Shown: positions 1 through 10,475, counted from the first letter of the stretch. The stretch: 64,000 nucleotides of DNA from Phymorhynchus buccinoides (GCA_017654935.2 CM065699.1:7273022-7337021), one strand, 5' to 3'. Made by a program: numbers and translations. The notes: generated from the sequence alone by a model not told the origin.

Positions 1-45
1 CTCTTTTTCAGTCTCAGAATGTGGCAGGTCTGCGTGTGTAAAGAA

Positions 46-95
46 ATACGGGTCAGACTTGCTTTAAGTCCTCACCCGAAGGAGCACCTTGGCAT
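46..95 (-). repeat. SINE remnant (central domain)
   Basis: A stretch with GGGTCAGACT, AGTCCTCACCCGAAGGAG matches the central part of the fuller SINE copies at 42490-42885 and 3455-3815. It sits 40 bp before the EEPD1 exon acceptor. Confidence 0.6.
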
Positions 96-133
96 GGCAG
101 GCGGTGAGTGAGGTCCTCCTGTTTGTCCCCCAG

Positions 134-274
134 AGTTTGACCATCTGCGGTCCAAGGGTTACCAGAACGTGATAGAGGCGGGCACTCCCACCAACATCAG
201 CAGCAGCAACCCAGCGGGCAGCCGCTGCTACGACAACATCTGGATCAGCAGGCAGACACAGAAAGTGCACTCTG
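134..274 (+). CDS. EEPD1: EEPD1 penultimate coding exon
   Basis: The acceptor is TTTGTCCCCCAG, ending at 133. The first two bases complete a codon and the frame then reads FDHLRSKGYQNVIEAG and on through TNISSSNP to DNIWISRQTQK. The donor is CTCTG/GTGGGT at 275, leaving phase 1. The single leftover G plus GC at 2605 restores a Gly codon, so the junction is self-consistent. The last 10-12 bases of this exon and its donor recur in every unit of the 45-bp array that follows. Confidence 0.88.
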
Positions 275-2792
275 GTGGGTCTTTAAAACACTGTCTCTGT
301 TTGTGTGTGTGCACTCTGGTGGGTCTTTAAACTGTGCGCCTCTGTTTGTGTGTGCACTTTGGTGGGTCTTTAAACACTGTGCACCTCTGTTTGTGTGTGC
401 ACTTTGGTAGGTCTTTAAACACTGTGTGCCTCTGTTTGTGTGTGCACTTTGGTAGGTCTTTAAACACTGTGCGCCTCTGTTTGTGTGTGCACTTTGGTGG
501 GTCTTTAAACACTGTGTGCCTCTGTTTGTGTGTGCACTTTGGTGGGTCTTTAAACACTGTGCACCTCTGTTTGTGTGTGCACTTTGGTAGGTCTTTAAAC
601 ACTGTGTGCCTCTGTTTGTGTGTGCACTTTGGTGGGTCTTTAAACACTGTGCGCCTCTGTTTGTGTGTGCACTTTGGTGGGTCTTTAAACACTGTGTGCC
701 TCTGTTTGTGTGTGCACTTTGGTGGGTCTTTAAACACTGTGCGCCTCTGTTTGTGTGTGCACTTTGGTGGGTCTTTAAACACTGTGCGCCTCTGTTTGTG
801 TGTGCACTTTGGTAGGTCTTTAAACACTGTGTGCCTCTGTTTGTGTGTGCACTTTGGTGGGTCTTTAAACACTGTGTGCCTCTGTTTGTGTGTGCACTTT
901 GGTGGGTCTTTAAACACTGTGTGCCTCTGTTTGTGTGTGCACTTTGGTGGGTCTTTAACCCTTTCACCGCCAGCCATCTTTGAGCAAACAAAATTCCATT
1001 AAACTTACTTGGGTACAGAAAAGATTTCATCTGCAATATTGTGGGATTTCTCTGCGACACATTTAGAATAGGCTCAATCCTTACTACCCGAATTTAGGAA
1101 CACAATATGGTTGAATAACAGACCCTGATTCCAAGAGTTTTAAGGACATGGGTGTTAAATCATTGTGGTGCAAAAATGCGACATTGGCGGTGAAAGGGTT
1201 AAGGTAAACACTGTGTGCCTCTGTTTGTGTATCTGCACTGTGATGGGTCTTTAAAACTCTGTGCACCTCTGTTGGGTCTTTAACTCGTCTAGCACCATGA
1301 GCGAATATATTCGCCTAAGACATCACTACACTCCCGCCAAATGCAAACACGTTCACTGCCAAGCACCCTGCCTTGTGTTTGCCTCTTTTTAGGGCTTTTG
1401 TTACTCTTCCTGCTGTTAGAGCAATGCATGTGTACTCCCCCAAAAACAGCCACTTCCCTGTTAGTTGGTTGAGATGCAACGGACAACCAAGAACTTAAAA
1501 AACAAACAAGCATGGCGCTAGAAGAGTTAGGCCTGGTACACAGTGCACACGGAAATCCCATGCACAATCCGTCAATAAGTAAAAGAAAGAAGGACAAAAA
1601 TATACGGATTAGGCAATAGGGGAAATACGGAATACGGACACGTCCGTATATTTTTTCCTTCTTTCTTTTACTTATTGATTATTTCCGCGCGGATAATCCG
1701 GATGTACTGTGTACATGCCCTTAAGCACATGATTAACTCACTCAAGTCGTTCCGGTCATATATATCTGGAATTCATAGATAGCTGTCAATTTTCTGCATT
1801 TGTTTCAAGGGAAGTAAATCTCTGCGCAGTAAATCTTGGTCACTTCTAAACTCGCTTCGCTCCCTTAAGCCACAATTTTGCCTCTGACTTTGCTTTTGTA
1901 GTGGTTTGTTGTGGGAGAACCAATCAGTGTAGAGAGATTTTTCTATATAAAGTCTATATATAAAAATGTCTGATCTACCACTTCCCTATGTCTAAACCTG
2001 AAGTAAAAACACGTAATCTTCTTTCGTTTCTCCTTTTGTTTATGTATGTTTTGTTTGTGTGTATGGCTGGGGTGATTTGTGAGGTTTTTTTAATAATTAA
2101 AAATCGTTGCTATGCGAATGAGTTAATTTGTGCGCGTCTCTCTGAGTCTTTCGGATGAGACTATAAACCGAGGTCCCGTGTGCCCATGCACTTAGCACAC
2201 GTTAAACCCAGTGGTAACGAAAAAGTTGTCATTTGGTCAAAATTTGCACACACACCCTTCCTTCCTCATCAGTCACACATAACTCGCATGCCCCCACCCC
2301 AAAGTTGGGTGGCGCAGTAGTAAATCTGTTTAACGTCCTCCGGTCTGGAACAGACACACATGGGACATTAGTAGATGTAAAGATGGTGGGAACGATCCTG
2401 GAGGCAATGCCCGGAGGCAGTGCAACACCAGTAAAGTCCCGAATGTTTTAACAATACAGATTTGCTAAGACAAAGAGTGCATTAAAGTTATAGTTGGGTG
2501 GCACGCCTCTGGCTGCGGCGTGCTCTCCAGGTGGGAGCAACCCGAATTTCACAGACGCCTCTGTGACTATAAAGTACCTAATACCTAACACCTGTAACTT
2601 GCAGGCAACAAGGGTGTGGTGCGTGAGGGCCTGTCCAGCCCCTGGATCCCGGACGGGTGGCGGTGGGGCGGGGTGGTGAGCGACCACTGCCCCATCTTCG
2701 TGGAGCTGTTCACCAACCAGGACTTGGACAAGGGGGACCTGGCCATCGGCGCCGAGGACATCCGCTTCATCATCGGGGCAGACTCCGGGTAA
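134..2792 (+). CDS. EEPD1: EEPD1-like endonuclease/exonuclease/phosphatase protein, 3' end of gene (two coding exons)
   Basis: Two exons joined across a phase-1 intron (134-274 and 2605-2792) encode about 107 C-terminal residues. Visible landmarks of the EEP (DNase I-like) fold are a DNIWIS segment in the first exon and, in the second, a VVREGL..PWIPDGW block followed by SDHCPIF. The SDH motif carries the C-terminal catalytic His typical of the superfamily. From recollection, order and spacing match vertebrate EEPD1, a protein with N-terminal helix-hairpin-helix repeats linked to replication-fork end resection. The N-terminal part lies before base 1. The tail after SDHCPIF differs from the vertebrate one and ends in GADSG-stop. 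The intron is full of repeats, and the stop-codon region is triplicated downstream. Family call is firm; the orthologue call is from memory of the family. Confidence 0.88.
275..955. repeat. 45-bp minisatellite seeded by an exon/intron junction
   Basis: About 15 units of 45 bp with the core GTGCACTTTGGTGGGTCTTT followed by AAACACTGTG and CCTCTGTTTGTGT. The core repeats the end of the preceding exon plus its donor site (GTGCACTCTG/GTGGGTCTTT). Units vary at few sites (GGTGGG/GGTAGG, GTGCGCC/GTGTGCC/GTGCACC). Because 45 is a multiple of three, stop-free frames run through on both strands; these are not genes. Confidence 0.93.
955..1202. mobile_element. TTAA-flanked MITE (piggyBac-like)
   Basis: Element 959-1198 (240 bp) begins CCCTTTCACCGCCA and ends TGGCGGTGAAAGGG, a perfect 14-bp terminal inverted repeat. 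TTAA is duplicated at 955-958 and 1199-1202. TTAA target sites and termini starting CCC are the hallmark of piggyBac-type transposition. It has no coding capacity and interrupts the 45-bp array, which resumes at 1203. Confidence 0.85.
1203..1285. repeat. Remnant units of the 45-bp array
   Basis: GGTAAACACTGTGTGCCTCT and a diverged GCACTGTGATGGGTCTTT continue the array beyond the MITE, which shows the MITE entered after the array had formed. Confidence 0.8.
1530..1721. mobile_element. Foldback MITE
   Basis: Imperfect terminal inverted repeats (GGCCTGGTACACAGTGCACA at the left, ACTGTGTACATGCCC at the right) enclose inner arms AATAAGTAAAAGAAAGAAGG and CCTTCTTTCTTTTACTTATT. A related element lies at 56990-57172. 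Confidence 0.7.
1733..2126. mobile_element. Non-autonomous element with TTAACTCAYTC ends
   Basis: Ends are TTAACTCACTC at the left and GAATGAGTTAA at the right. The body recurs in inverse orientation at 45650-45988. TTAA at both ends suggests another TTAA-targeting family. No coding capacity. Confidence 0.6.
2143..2592 (+). mobile_element. SINE copy carrying a nested retroposon
   Basis: It starts with GAGTCTTTCGGATGAGAC, TAAACCGAGGTCCCGTGTGC and ends with GGTGGGAGCAACCCGAATTT, CACAGACGCCTCTGTGA, TATAAAGTACCTAATACC. The same modules occur at 48100-48355 (+) and 3955-4325 (-). The central TTTCGGATGAGAC domain resembles the deeply conserved Nin-DC type SINE domain (from memory). The 3' end abuts the acceptor of the EEPD1 terminal exon. 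Confidence 0.75.
2316..2491 (+). mobile_element. Short retroposon nested in the SINE, with target-site duplication
   Basis: A 176-bp insert with TTTAACGTCCTCCGGTCTGG and CAATGCCCGGAGGCAGTGCA is bracketed by AGTTGGGTGGCGC (2303-2315) and AGTTGGGTGGCAC (2492-2504), a 13-bp duplication with one mismatch. Related copies are at 31108-31310, 40742-40880 and, reversed, 57298-57525. Confidence 0.75.
2605..2792 (+). CDS. EEPD1: EEPD1 terminal coding exon with stop
   Basis: The acceptor AACTTGCAG ends at 2604. The exon encodes NKGVVREGL, PWIPDGWRWGG, VVSDHCPIFVEL and then an acidic tail ending IIGADSG with TAA at 2790-2792. The SDH motif is the conserved EEP active-site signature. The tail from 2742 on is repeated at 2812 and 2886. 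I tested whether the copies could act as further exons (each has CTGTAG before and GGGTAACC after), but the phase does not match, so the TAA is taken as the real stop. No clear polyadenylation signal was found nearby. Confidence 0.87.
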
Positions 2793-2948
2793 CCTCCCCT
2801 CCTTGGCTGTAGCCATCGGGGCAGAGGACATCCGCTTCATCATCGGGGCGGACTCCGGGTAACCTCCCCTCCTTGATTGACTGTAGCCATCGGGGCAGAG
2901 GACATCCGCTTCATCATCGGGGCGGACTCCGGGTAACCTCCCCTCCTT
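2742..2948 (+). repeat. Triplicated end of the EEPD1 coding region
   Basis: Three tandem units of 70-74 bp start at 2742, 2812 and 2886. Each spans GCCATCGG, GAGGACATCCGCTTCATCAT, GACTCCGGGTAACCTCCCC. The first unit is the true coding end; the others are non-coding copies that include the stop. Confidence 0.9.
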
Positions 2949-2963
2949 GGGTCCTAGCTTGTC

Positions 2964-2987
2964 GGGGGGGGGGGGGGGGGGGGGGGG
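2964..2987. repeat. Poly-G run of 24
   Basis: A mononucleotide G tract directly follows the triplicated block. The length is likely unreliable in the assembly. Confidence 0.9.
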
Positions 2988-2991
2988 TGTG

Positions 2992-3230
2992 TTAAACCTT
3001 TCAGCGCTGGCCATTTTTCAGCCAAAGCTTTCCATCAAACTTACTTGGCCAGAGAAAATATTGTGACTGCAGTATTTGGGAATCCTCTGTGACATGCGTA
3101 AAATAGGGCCTCTCCTTAACTCCCAAGATTAAGAACATAAGGTCACTGGATACCAGACCCTCATGTGATGCTTTGAAGTGACGTGGGTGTAAAATCATTG
3201 TGGTGCCAAGTGGCGATGAAAGGGTTTTAA
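2992..3230. mobile_element. TTAA-flanked MITE, second copy
   Basis: TTAA at 2992 and 3227 flank an element that starts ACCTTTCAGCGCTGGCC and ends GGCGATGAAAGGGTT. Internal sequence (ATGTGATGCTTTGAAGTGAC, GTGTAAAATCATTGTGGTG) is homologous to 959-1198. Confidence 0.75.
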
Positions 3231-3334
3231 GTTGAAGATAAAGAAAGGTAAACAAATCATGAACTGTACAGGAAGTTTGAAAGAAATCTCTTTTGAGGGA
3301 TTGGGGGAAAAAATGCAGAGGAAAGAAACCCGGA

Positions 3335-3388
3335 GGATATTTGATTATTCATCATCTGCGCTGACTCCGCATAACCTCCCCTACTTCT
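3335..3388 (+). repeat. Diverged fourth copy of the EEPD1 end
   Basis: GAGGATATTTG, TCATCATCTGCGCTGACTCC and GCATAACCTCCCCTACTTCT align with the unit at 2886-2948. The MITE at 2992-3230 now separates it from the other three. Confidence 0.65.
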
Positions 3389-3454
3389 TGAAGGAGGGAT
3401 AGTGCTTGAGGTGTGTGCACGCTACAGAAATCATGAACATCTTAGTTCTCTCTG

Positions 3455-3815
3455 CAACGTGAGTGACCCGGGTTCGAATCCCAACCTCGCCCTTTCTTTC
3501 TTGTTTGACAGGAAAATCAAATTGATCGTCCAGTCCTTCGGATGGGGACTTATAGCTAGTCTGACCCATGCGCTTTACGCACATAATAATCCCATGGCAG
3601 TTGAAATTTGGTAAGAGCAGGGAGAAATCCTGCTGCCTGGTATGGCCAAATTGATAGCTAGGTTTCCCAAGTCTGCCCCCCCCCCCCCCCCCCAATTTTA
3701 TTATTTTAATGGGTTGGCGCTGCGCTTGCCGCAACGCGCTCTCAGGGGGGGAGCAGCCTGAATTTCACAGAGATAAGTTTCTGTGACTTGAATATACCAA
3801 GCACAAAATACAGAT
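3455..3815 (+). mobile_element. tRNA-derived SINE, B-box subfamily
   Basis: A polymerase III B-box-like GGGTTCGAATCCCAAC at 3469 is followed by a central TCCTTCGGATGGGGACTT module, a TCTGACCCATGCGCTTTACG module and a 3' end GAGCAGCCTGAATTTCACAG, GATAAGTTTCTGTGACTTG. A C-run (3677-3693) interrupts it. The same order, reversed, is seen at 42490-42885. Confidence 0.75.
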
Positions 3816-3954
3816 CTCTGTGTCTGCGTGTCCGGGCCTCTTCATTTGGCGTTTGATGACTGGCCTTGCTTTTACCATGGGGGGTTTATTTCGGAGCCTT
3901 TCTGGTAGTGTTTGACACAAGAGTTAGAGAGTTGACTATGAGGCTTTTGGTTAG

Positions 3955-4325
3955 GCTAGGCTAGGTACATTATAGTCACAGAGGCGTCTCTGTGAAATTG
4001 GGGTTGCTCCCACCTGGAGAGCGCGATGCAGCCAGAGGCGCGCCACTCAATTTTTAAAAAAATTTTGGCATACGATTTTTGTGTGACTGATGAGGAGGGA
4101 AGGAGGGGGGTAAATTTTGACCAAATGGCAACTTTTTCGTTGCCACTGGGTTTAACATGTGCTAAGTGCATGGGCACACGGGACCTCGGATTATCGTCTC
4201 ATCTGAAAGACTCCACGTTCAGACCGCAAGGCCTAGTGCAAAGTGAGAGGAAAATTCCCCTGTACCCAGGTTTGAACTCGGGTTTACTTGACACGAAGCG
4301 AACGTGCTACCACTGTGCCACTCTA
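3955..4325 (-). mobile_element. Near-complete tRNA-derived SINE
   Basis: Read on the minus strand it begins with an A-box-like TGGCACAGTGGTAGCACGTT and a B-box-like GAGTTCAAACC. It continues with TCTTTCAGATGAGACGATAA and AACCCAGTGGCAACGAAAAA, and ends with CACAGAGACGCCTCTGTGAC, TATAATGTACC. This is the best full-length example of the Nin-like subfamily in the window. Confidence 0.8.
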
Positions 4326-5571
4326 CACTATACTACGTCTTGGTGAGAGGAAAGGGCCATAATTTTAGGACTGAGTTGACCATGCCACCTTGTGACGAGT
4401 CAGGGGCAGAGAATATTCCGTGACTGTATGCTAATACTTTGTGACAGGCAAGGGCGATAATCTTATGCAGGTGGCACACGTGTCTCGGTGCATGAGACAA
4501 GTCAAAACATATTTGGAAAGATAATTCAGGGATGGACACTTGATAAATAATTGTTGACAAATTTGGAGTGTTGTTCAATGATGGCAGGAGTTAGTCTGTG
4601 ACTTCTTGATGCTGAAATTACCGATGATTTTGTTAAAAAACTGAAGATGTCTACGGTTTATTATAATGGTAAATAACCGGTGATTCGTCGAAACGGTGAG
4701 AGTTTTATAATTTGCAGAAGTTTATCTTTGGTCACAACATGGTTGAACAGATGACCAACATATGACAAGACTGATGTTAGTATCCTTGTTCTTACTTTTT
4801 GATGCAAAGGTAGTACAGACAAAGTTTTCTTTTTAATGGAAATTTAATTTTTGGCCAATTATTAACAAAATCCAGGTTTATCTAACTGTAATGGTACATC
4901 TTGGCTGAAGATCACTCAAAGACCATGTTGTTTTAGATCTCCGCGAAATAGTTTGGTACAGATGATCGACTAAACGTGGTCACCCAAAAAGAATTTGTTA
5001 AAAAATGTTGTCGCATAAAATCAAATTTAGGTTATGCAAGCAGAAGATTACTACGACATTTTACAACAGATCACAAAGCAATCCTTTAAGAGATCACAAT
5101 TGTCTTTTTTTGTGCATCCCTGTTTTTTGTGGTGTTGTTTTTTCATTGTGTATTGTTTTATGCTGAGGTAGCTCGAACATAGTAAAAAAACAACAACCAT
5201 GCTCTTGTTATTTTGCTAACAATTTAAATTGTGTTTGATTTTGGAAGTGCTTTTCAAAGTGTTATTGCCAGATGTGCAAGATGCAATTGACTTGAGATGA
5301 ATACAGTTGGGTTTTTTTGAAAGAAAGAAAGAAAAGGAGGTTTATGGGACACATTTTGGAAAAGTCTCTTACAGCAGATCACAAGATATGATGATGTGGT
5401 TGAGGGAAAAAAAACTGGCATTGCTTGTTAAAAACAACAGCAGCAACAAACTCGCCTTTGAAACACAATGCCCAGAACGTGACCCAGCACAGTGTACAAT
5501 TTTAACATGCACTCACGCACAAAATATGATGATTGTAGGTTTTTAAAAAGTTACCTTTGTGATGATTGTAT
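4326..5571. other. AT-rich intergenic DNA without recognisable features
   Basis: Both strands were read; there are only short frames with no domain-like sequence. The 5290-5560 stretch is A-rich and leads into the tandem array. Confidence 0.6.
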
Positions 5572-6633
5572 TTGTTTGAAAAGAGCACCCAGCTCATCTT
5601 GAGATGCCTTCAGCAATGCAGACCTGGTTGGATTGTATTTGTTTGAAAAGAGCACCCAGCTCATCTTGAGATGCCTTCAGCAATGCAGACCTGGTTGGAT
5701 TGTGTTTGTTTGAAAAGAGTACCCAGCTCATCTTCAGATGCCTTCAGCAATGCAGACCTGGTTGGATTGTATTTGTTTGAAAAGAGCGCCCAGCTCATCT
5801 TCAGATGCCTTCAGCAATGCAGACCTGGTTGGATTGTGTTTGTTTGAAAAGAGCACCCAGCTCATCTTCAGATGCCTTCAGCAATGCAGACCTGGTTGGA
5901 TTGTGTTTGTTTGAAAAGAGCACCCAGCTCATCTTCAGATGCCTTCAGCAATGCAGACCTGGTTGGATTGTGTTTGTTTGAAAAGAGCACCCAGCTCATC
6001 TTCAGATGCCTTCAGCAATGCAGACCTGGTTGGATTGTGTTTGTTTGAAAAGAGCACCCAGCTCATCTTCAGATGCCTTCAGCAATGCAGACCTGGTTGG
6101 ATTGTATGTGTTTGAAAAGAGCGCCCAGCTCATCTTCAGATGCCTTCAGCAATGCAGACCTGGTTGGATTGTGTTTGTTTGAAAAGAGCACCCAGCTCAT
6201 CTTCAGATGCCTTCAGCAATGCAGACCTGGTTGGATTGTGTTTGTTTGAAAAGAGCACCCAGCTCATCTTAGATGCCTTCAGCAATGCAGACCTGGTTGG
6301 ATTGTGTTTGTTTGAAAAGAGCGCCCAGCTCATCTTCAGATGCCTTCAGCAATGCAGACCTGGTTGGATTGTGTTTGTTTGAAAAGAGCACCCAGCTCAT
6401 CTTAGATGCCTTCAGCAATGCAGACCTGGTTGGATTGTGTTTGTTTGAAAAGAGCACCCAGCTCATCTTCAGATGCCTTCAGCAATGCAGACCTGGTTGG
6501 ATTGTGTTAGTTTGAAAAGAGCGCCCAGCTCATCTTCAGATGCCTTCAGCAATGCAGACCTGGTTGGATTGTATGTGTTTGAAAAGAGCACCCAGCTCAT
6601 CTTCAGATGCCTTCAGCAATGCAGACCTGGTTG
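5572..6633. repeat. 67-bp tandem array, about 16 units
   Basis: The unit contains GATTGTGTTTGTTTGAAAAG, AGCACCCAGCTCATCTTCAG and ATGCCTTCAGCAATGCAGAC. Two units lack one C (CATCTTAGATG), making them 66 bp. Homogeneity is high, which suggests recent expansion. Frames that stay open here are repeat artefacts. Confidence 0.93.
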
Positions 6634-6934
6634 CTCTACTCTTTTCTGAGTAGCATGCTACACGATTCAGATCTCTGCTACTCTTCAAAATTGACAATTA
6701 CGCTCTTTAATTCCTGACTGCCACTTATTTACGGTAAATAGTGTATATGAGGGTTTTAATCAATAGGACTACACATTTCACATAAAGCCTACTCATTTAG
6801 GCTATCCAGACTACTCGAGGCTTGTGTAGGGGGTAACCGGGTCTGGCAATGAAGAAAAGATTCGAGCGTGCACAGGAGAAACAAAGGATTCTACACTGGA
6901 GGAACTGGAGTTTGCAATTCGGAAACATTTGAGT

Positions 6935-7620
6935 TTGCCTAGGAGAAACAATGAGAAACAATGGAGTTTGCATAAGATAAACAATGGAGTTTCCATAGGA
7001 GAAACAATGGAGTTTGCATAAGATAAACAATGGAGTTTCCATAGGAGAAACAATGGAGTTTGCATAAGATAAACAATGGAGTTTCCATAGGAGAAACAAT
7101 GGAGTTTGCATAAGATAAACAATGGAGTTTCCATAGAAGCAATGGAGCTTGCATATGAGAAACAATAGTTTCCATAGGAGAACAATGGAGTCTGCATAGG
7201 AGAAACAATGGAGTTTGCATAGGATAAACAATGGAGTCTGCATAGGAGAAACAATGGAGTTTGCATAGGATAAACAATGGAGTCTGCATAGGAGAAACAA
7301 TGGAGTTTGCATAGGATAAACCATGGAGTCTGCATAGGATAAACAATGGAGTCTGCATAGGATAAACAATGGAGTTTGCATAGGAGAAACAATGGATAGG
7401 AGAAACAATGGAGTTTGCATAGGAGAAACAATGGAGTTTGCATAGGAGAAACAATGGAGCTTGCATAGGAGAAACAATTGAGCTTGCATAGGAGAAACAA
7501 TTGAGCTTGCATAGGAGTGAGCTTGCATAGGAGAAACAATGGAGCTTGCATAGGAGAGACAATGGAGCTTGCATAGGAGAAACAGTGGAGTTTGCATAGG
7601 AGAGACAATGGAGTTTGAAG
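6935..7620. repeat. 23-bp minisatellite with partial 46-bp higher order
   Basis: The basic unit is CAATGGAGTTTGCATAGGAGAAA (23 bp; about 29 units with indels). From 6960 to 7140 units alternate between a TTTGCATAAGATAAA form and a TTTCCATAGGAGAAA form, giving a 46-bp higher-order repeat. Since 23 is not a multiple of three and the unit has no stop on the minus strand, all three minus frames stay open. Confidence 0.9.
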
Positions 7621-10214
7621 TGGAAATACAATCAAGATTGCTTTGAAGAAGCGACAGAGCCTGCTTTGAAGAAACTAAAGGTTGCGATGAAGTGTGCAAA
7701 GGAGAAGCAATAGATTTTGCTATGGAGAGGAACTGAAGACAATGGAGTTTGCAGTTGAGAAACGATGGAGGAATGATAAATGTTGCAGTGGAAAGAATCT
7801 GCTTGCTGTAGAGAGAAACTTGAGAGAGCAGAGACAGGTGTTAGCATGCCACAAACTCTAGGATGAAAATACTCCATGTGAAATACTCCCCAAAGATTAT
7901 GTCAGATTTTGTGTGTGGCTGTTGCACAATGTGGTTATTTATTTTCTGTGAAAAAGGATGCACCAAGATTGGATGATATATAATAATTGACTTTTCCTCG
8001 TGTGATAAATGGGCGAGCTTTGTTGTCAAGGTATGCTTTGTGAAGTACTATCTCTTGTGAAGATAATGTTCCGTGTTTTATACACCATGCATTTCTTTGC
8101 ATTTTGAAGCGCACTCTCAGAAATGTTCTATAAATATTTATTATTTTTTATATATTTTTTATTGTGAAATATTTCTCATCCAGCACGTTACGAGATGTCA
8201 GTAAATGTGGATGAAAAAGAAGAACAATCATATTTTGTAGAAACAGTCTTAATAAAAGGAAAAAGTGTGAGAGTGATAGAAGTCATACTGGATATTGTTT
8301 TTGTGGATGAGATTGTTCTTGTGCATTCATTATATTATATTCCTGTGCATGGACAGTGCTATTTGGCACTCAAATGTTTGTATGAGTAAATGGGAGGGGT
8401 TTGTCAACATCTGCAGCGATGTGAGAGTTATGCGCATAAGCGCGTAAATGCGGTTTTTCTATTGAACTGAATATAAAATAAAAAGAGTACAGAGAGAGAG
8501 AGAAGATCGTGCAGATTGATGAGTTTGGTAGATATAGCACACAGTGAAGATGAAAGAAGTTTGTAGCACAAGTGCATTCCCTTGACTGAATTTCGTAAGC
8601 TTCTCTGTGGTTGGCTAGCTACGTCCAATGGCAATGTGCCTTTTTCATGCGTTTGGTACTTCCTCCGTGTCATTTCGAAGAAGTATTTGAATGTTTTTAA
8701 AGCTATTGAGAGAAATGTTCCATCTTCAACCATGAAACTTGTACATCACACCATAGGATAGATGTGAAGAAAGAGGAGATCGACAAAGGATGCCAACACA
8801 AATTTGACAGGGCTTGGTTGGATGAAACTGTATGGAACATGTATCGGGGTTTGTGTAGCGGATAACCTAAAGAAAATTTTAATGTTGCTGGCAAAGTTTT
8901 GTTTATGTACTTTGACGATACCATCGTCTATGATTTTTGGTTTGGGGCCCCCCCCCTCACATCCGTGCATGTAGTTTTTGTGAGCATGGCTAGATTGTGG
9001 TGTGCGATTTCTGAACAGTCTTTTAAACAATGTGTTTGAATCAAGATCCATTTTAAGCATTAAGTGAATGTTAGAACTGTATAAAGTATGCAAACTGAAT
9101 GTAATGGCAACAGGCCTCTCCTTGCCTTTTGATTTCATCTCTTATCTCAATTTCCCCTCAAAAAGTGATTTTATAGATTGTATGTTTCTCTTTCTCTGTG
9201 TGTTTTCTATACTTTTAAGAAGAGGTTGTGTGTGTGTGAGTTCAACTTTTTATAGTTGATTTGACAATCCAAGTTCAGTCCAGTGTGTGTGCGCCGCGTA
9301 TGCGTGCGTTTTACTTAAAATAATCATTTTAGTTGCTTTTATGTTTCAGCTGCTTATGCACAATATCTTTTGAGATAAAATAAGTACATTGAATATCTGT
9401 TTTAGTATGCTTATTAAAACAGTGTGTGTGTGTGTGTTATTTTGATTGTTTTTGCATGTATCTCTTTTGGTACTTTTGGTACTGCTGTGAGCAACTAAAA
9501 TGGCATACTGCACTCAAATTTGTCAACACCCCCACCTCTTCTTTTTTTTCTTTTCTTTTTTTTACATAGATAGGTGCATGCTTTGTACCTCTAAAATGCT
9601 TCCTATGATTGCCTTTAGAAAAATAATTGAAAATAGGTTTTTTTATGCATCTCTGATTTTTTTTTTTTTACAATTAGTTTCAAAGTCTATGCATATGCCC
9701 TTAATCAGTTAATGCAAGAATCTTCATATTTATGCTCTCAATGCAGACTTACAGTGCATTCCTTTTTATTAGGAGTGTTTTCAAGTAGCTTTTTGGGGTT
9801 GGTTCTTTTAGTGTTGGCTGGGTTTTTTATAACTAAAGCTGGTCTTCAGAATGCCTCGATTTCAGATTCAAGTAGCTAAAAAAGGGAGAAAATTTAACAT
9901 GAAATGATCTCAAACTGCATTGACTTTTGTAATGCACACACGCACACACATACACACACACTTTTGGTTTAACGTTTATTATGTGTGTGTGTGCACGTGC
10001 GTAAAAGTGTGTACATACATGCATGCATATGTGCTGGTAAAATGATCTTGTGTGTTTTCCCCACTTAAAATGATGTCTCTTTGCATTTTATTCACTGTCT
10101 CTTTGCTTTATATGATTTTGTACTTAAGCATAGAGAGCATCGAACAAACCAGAATCAAACGAAATTGTGCCATTAGGACACGGAACGGAAACTGATCCCT
10201 TCATATCACAAGAC
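7621..10214. other. AT-rich intergenic DNA, no gene seen
   Basis: Neither strand shows a frame with convincing coding character. Small features only: a TG tract at 9422-9438 and a CA stretch facing a TG stretch at 9934-10010 that could fold back. It could include distal 3' UTR of EEPD1, but nothing in the sequence decides this. Confidence 0.5.
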
Positions 10215-10475
10215 ATAGAAACAACGAAACTGTCAAGAATTTGTATTGACAAAAGGAGTTTAAAACAATCAAAATGTCAAGGATTTGTATTGACAAAAGG
10301 AGTTTAAAACAATCAAAATGTCAAGAATTTGTATTAAGAAAAAGTAAGATTGAAACGAACAATCAAAATGTTAAGAATTTGTTATCGACAACAGACAGAT
10401 CTAGACAAACAATCAAAAGGAATTTATATCAACCAAAACAGGTTGAAACTAATGATAAAAATGTTAAGAACTTAT
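10215..10475. repeat. Degenerate tandem repeat, about 45-50 bp
   Basis: Around six diverged units with CAATCAAAATGTCAAGAATT and TGTATTGACAAAAGGAGTTT; the first two are nearly identical, later ones decay. Confidence 0.75.

Noticed and set aside
245..1060. Minus-strand 271-codon frame with repeated KTHQSAHTNRG
   Set aside because: It is produced by the 45-bp array, whose period is a multiple of three. Opposite and alternative frames are equally open.
2793..2948. Extra EEPD1 exons made from the tandem units
   Set aside because: CTGTAG and GGGTAACC look like acceptor and donor, but joining units in series breaks the frame.
5572..7620. CRISPR-like array
   Set aside because: Units are contiguous tandem repeats without unique spacers, and the context is eukaryotic.
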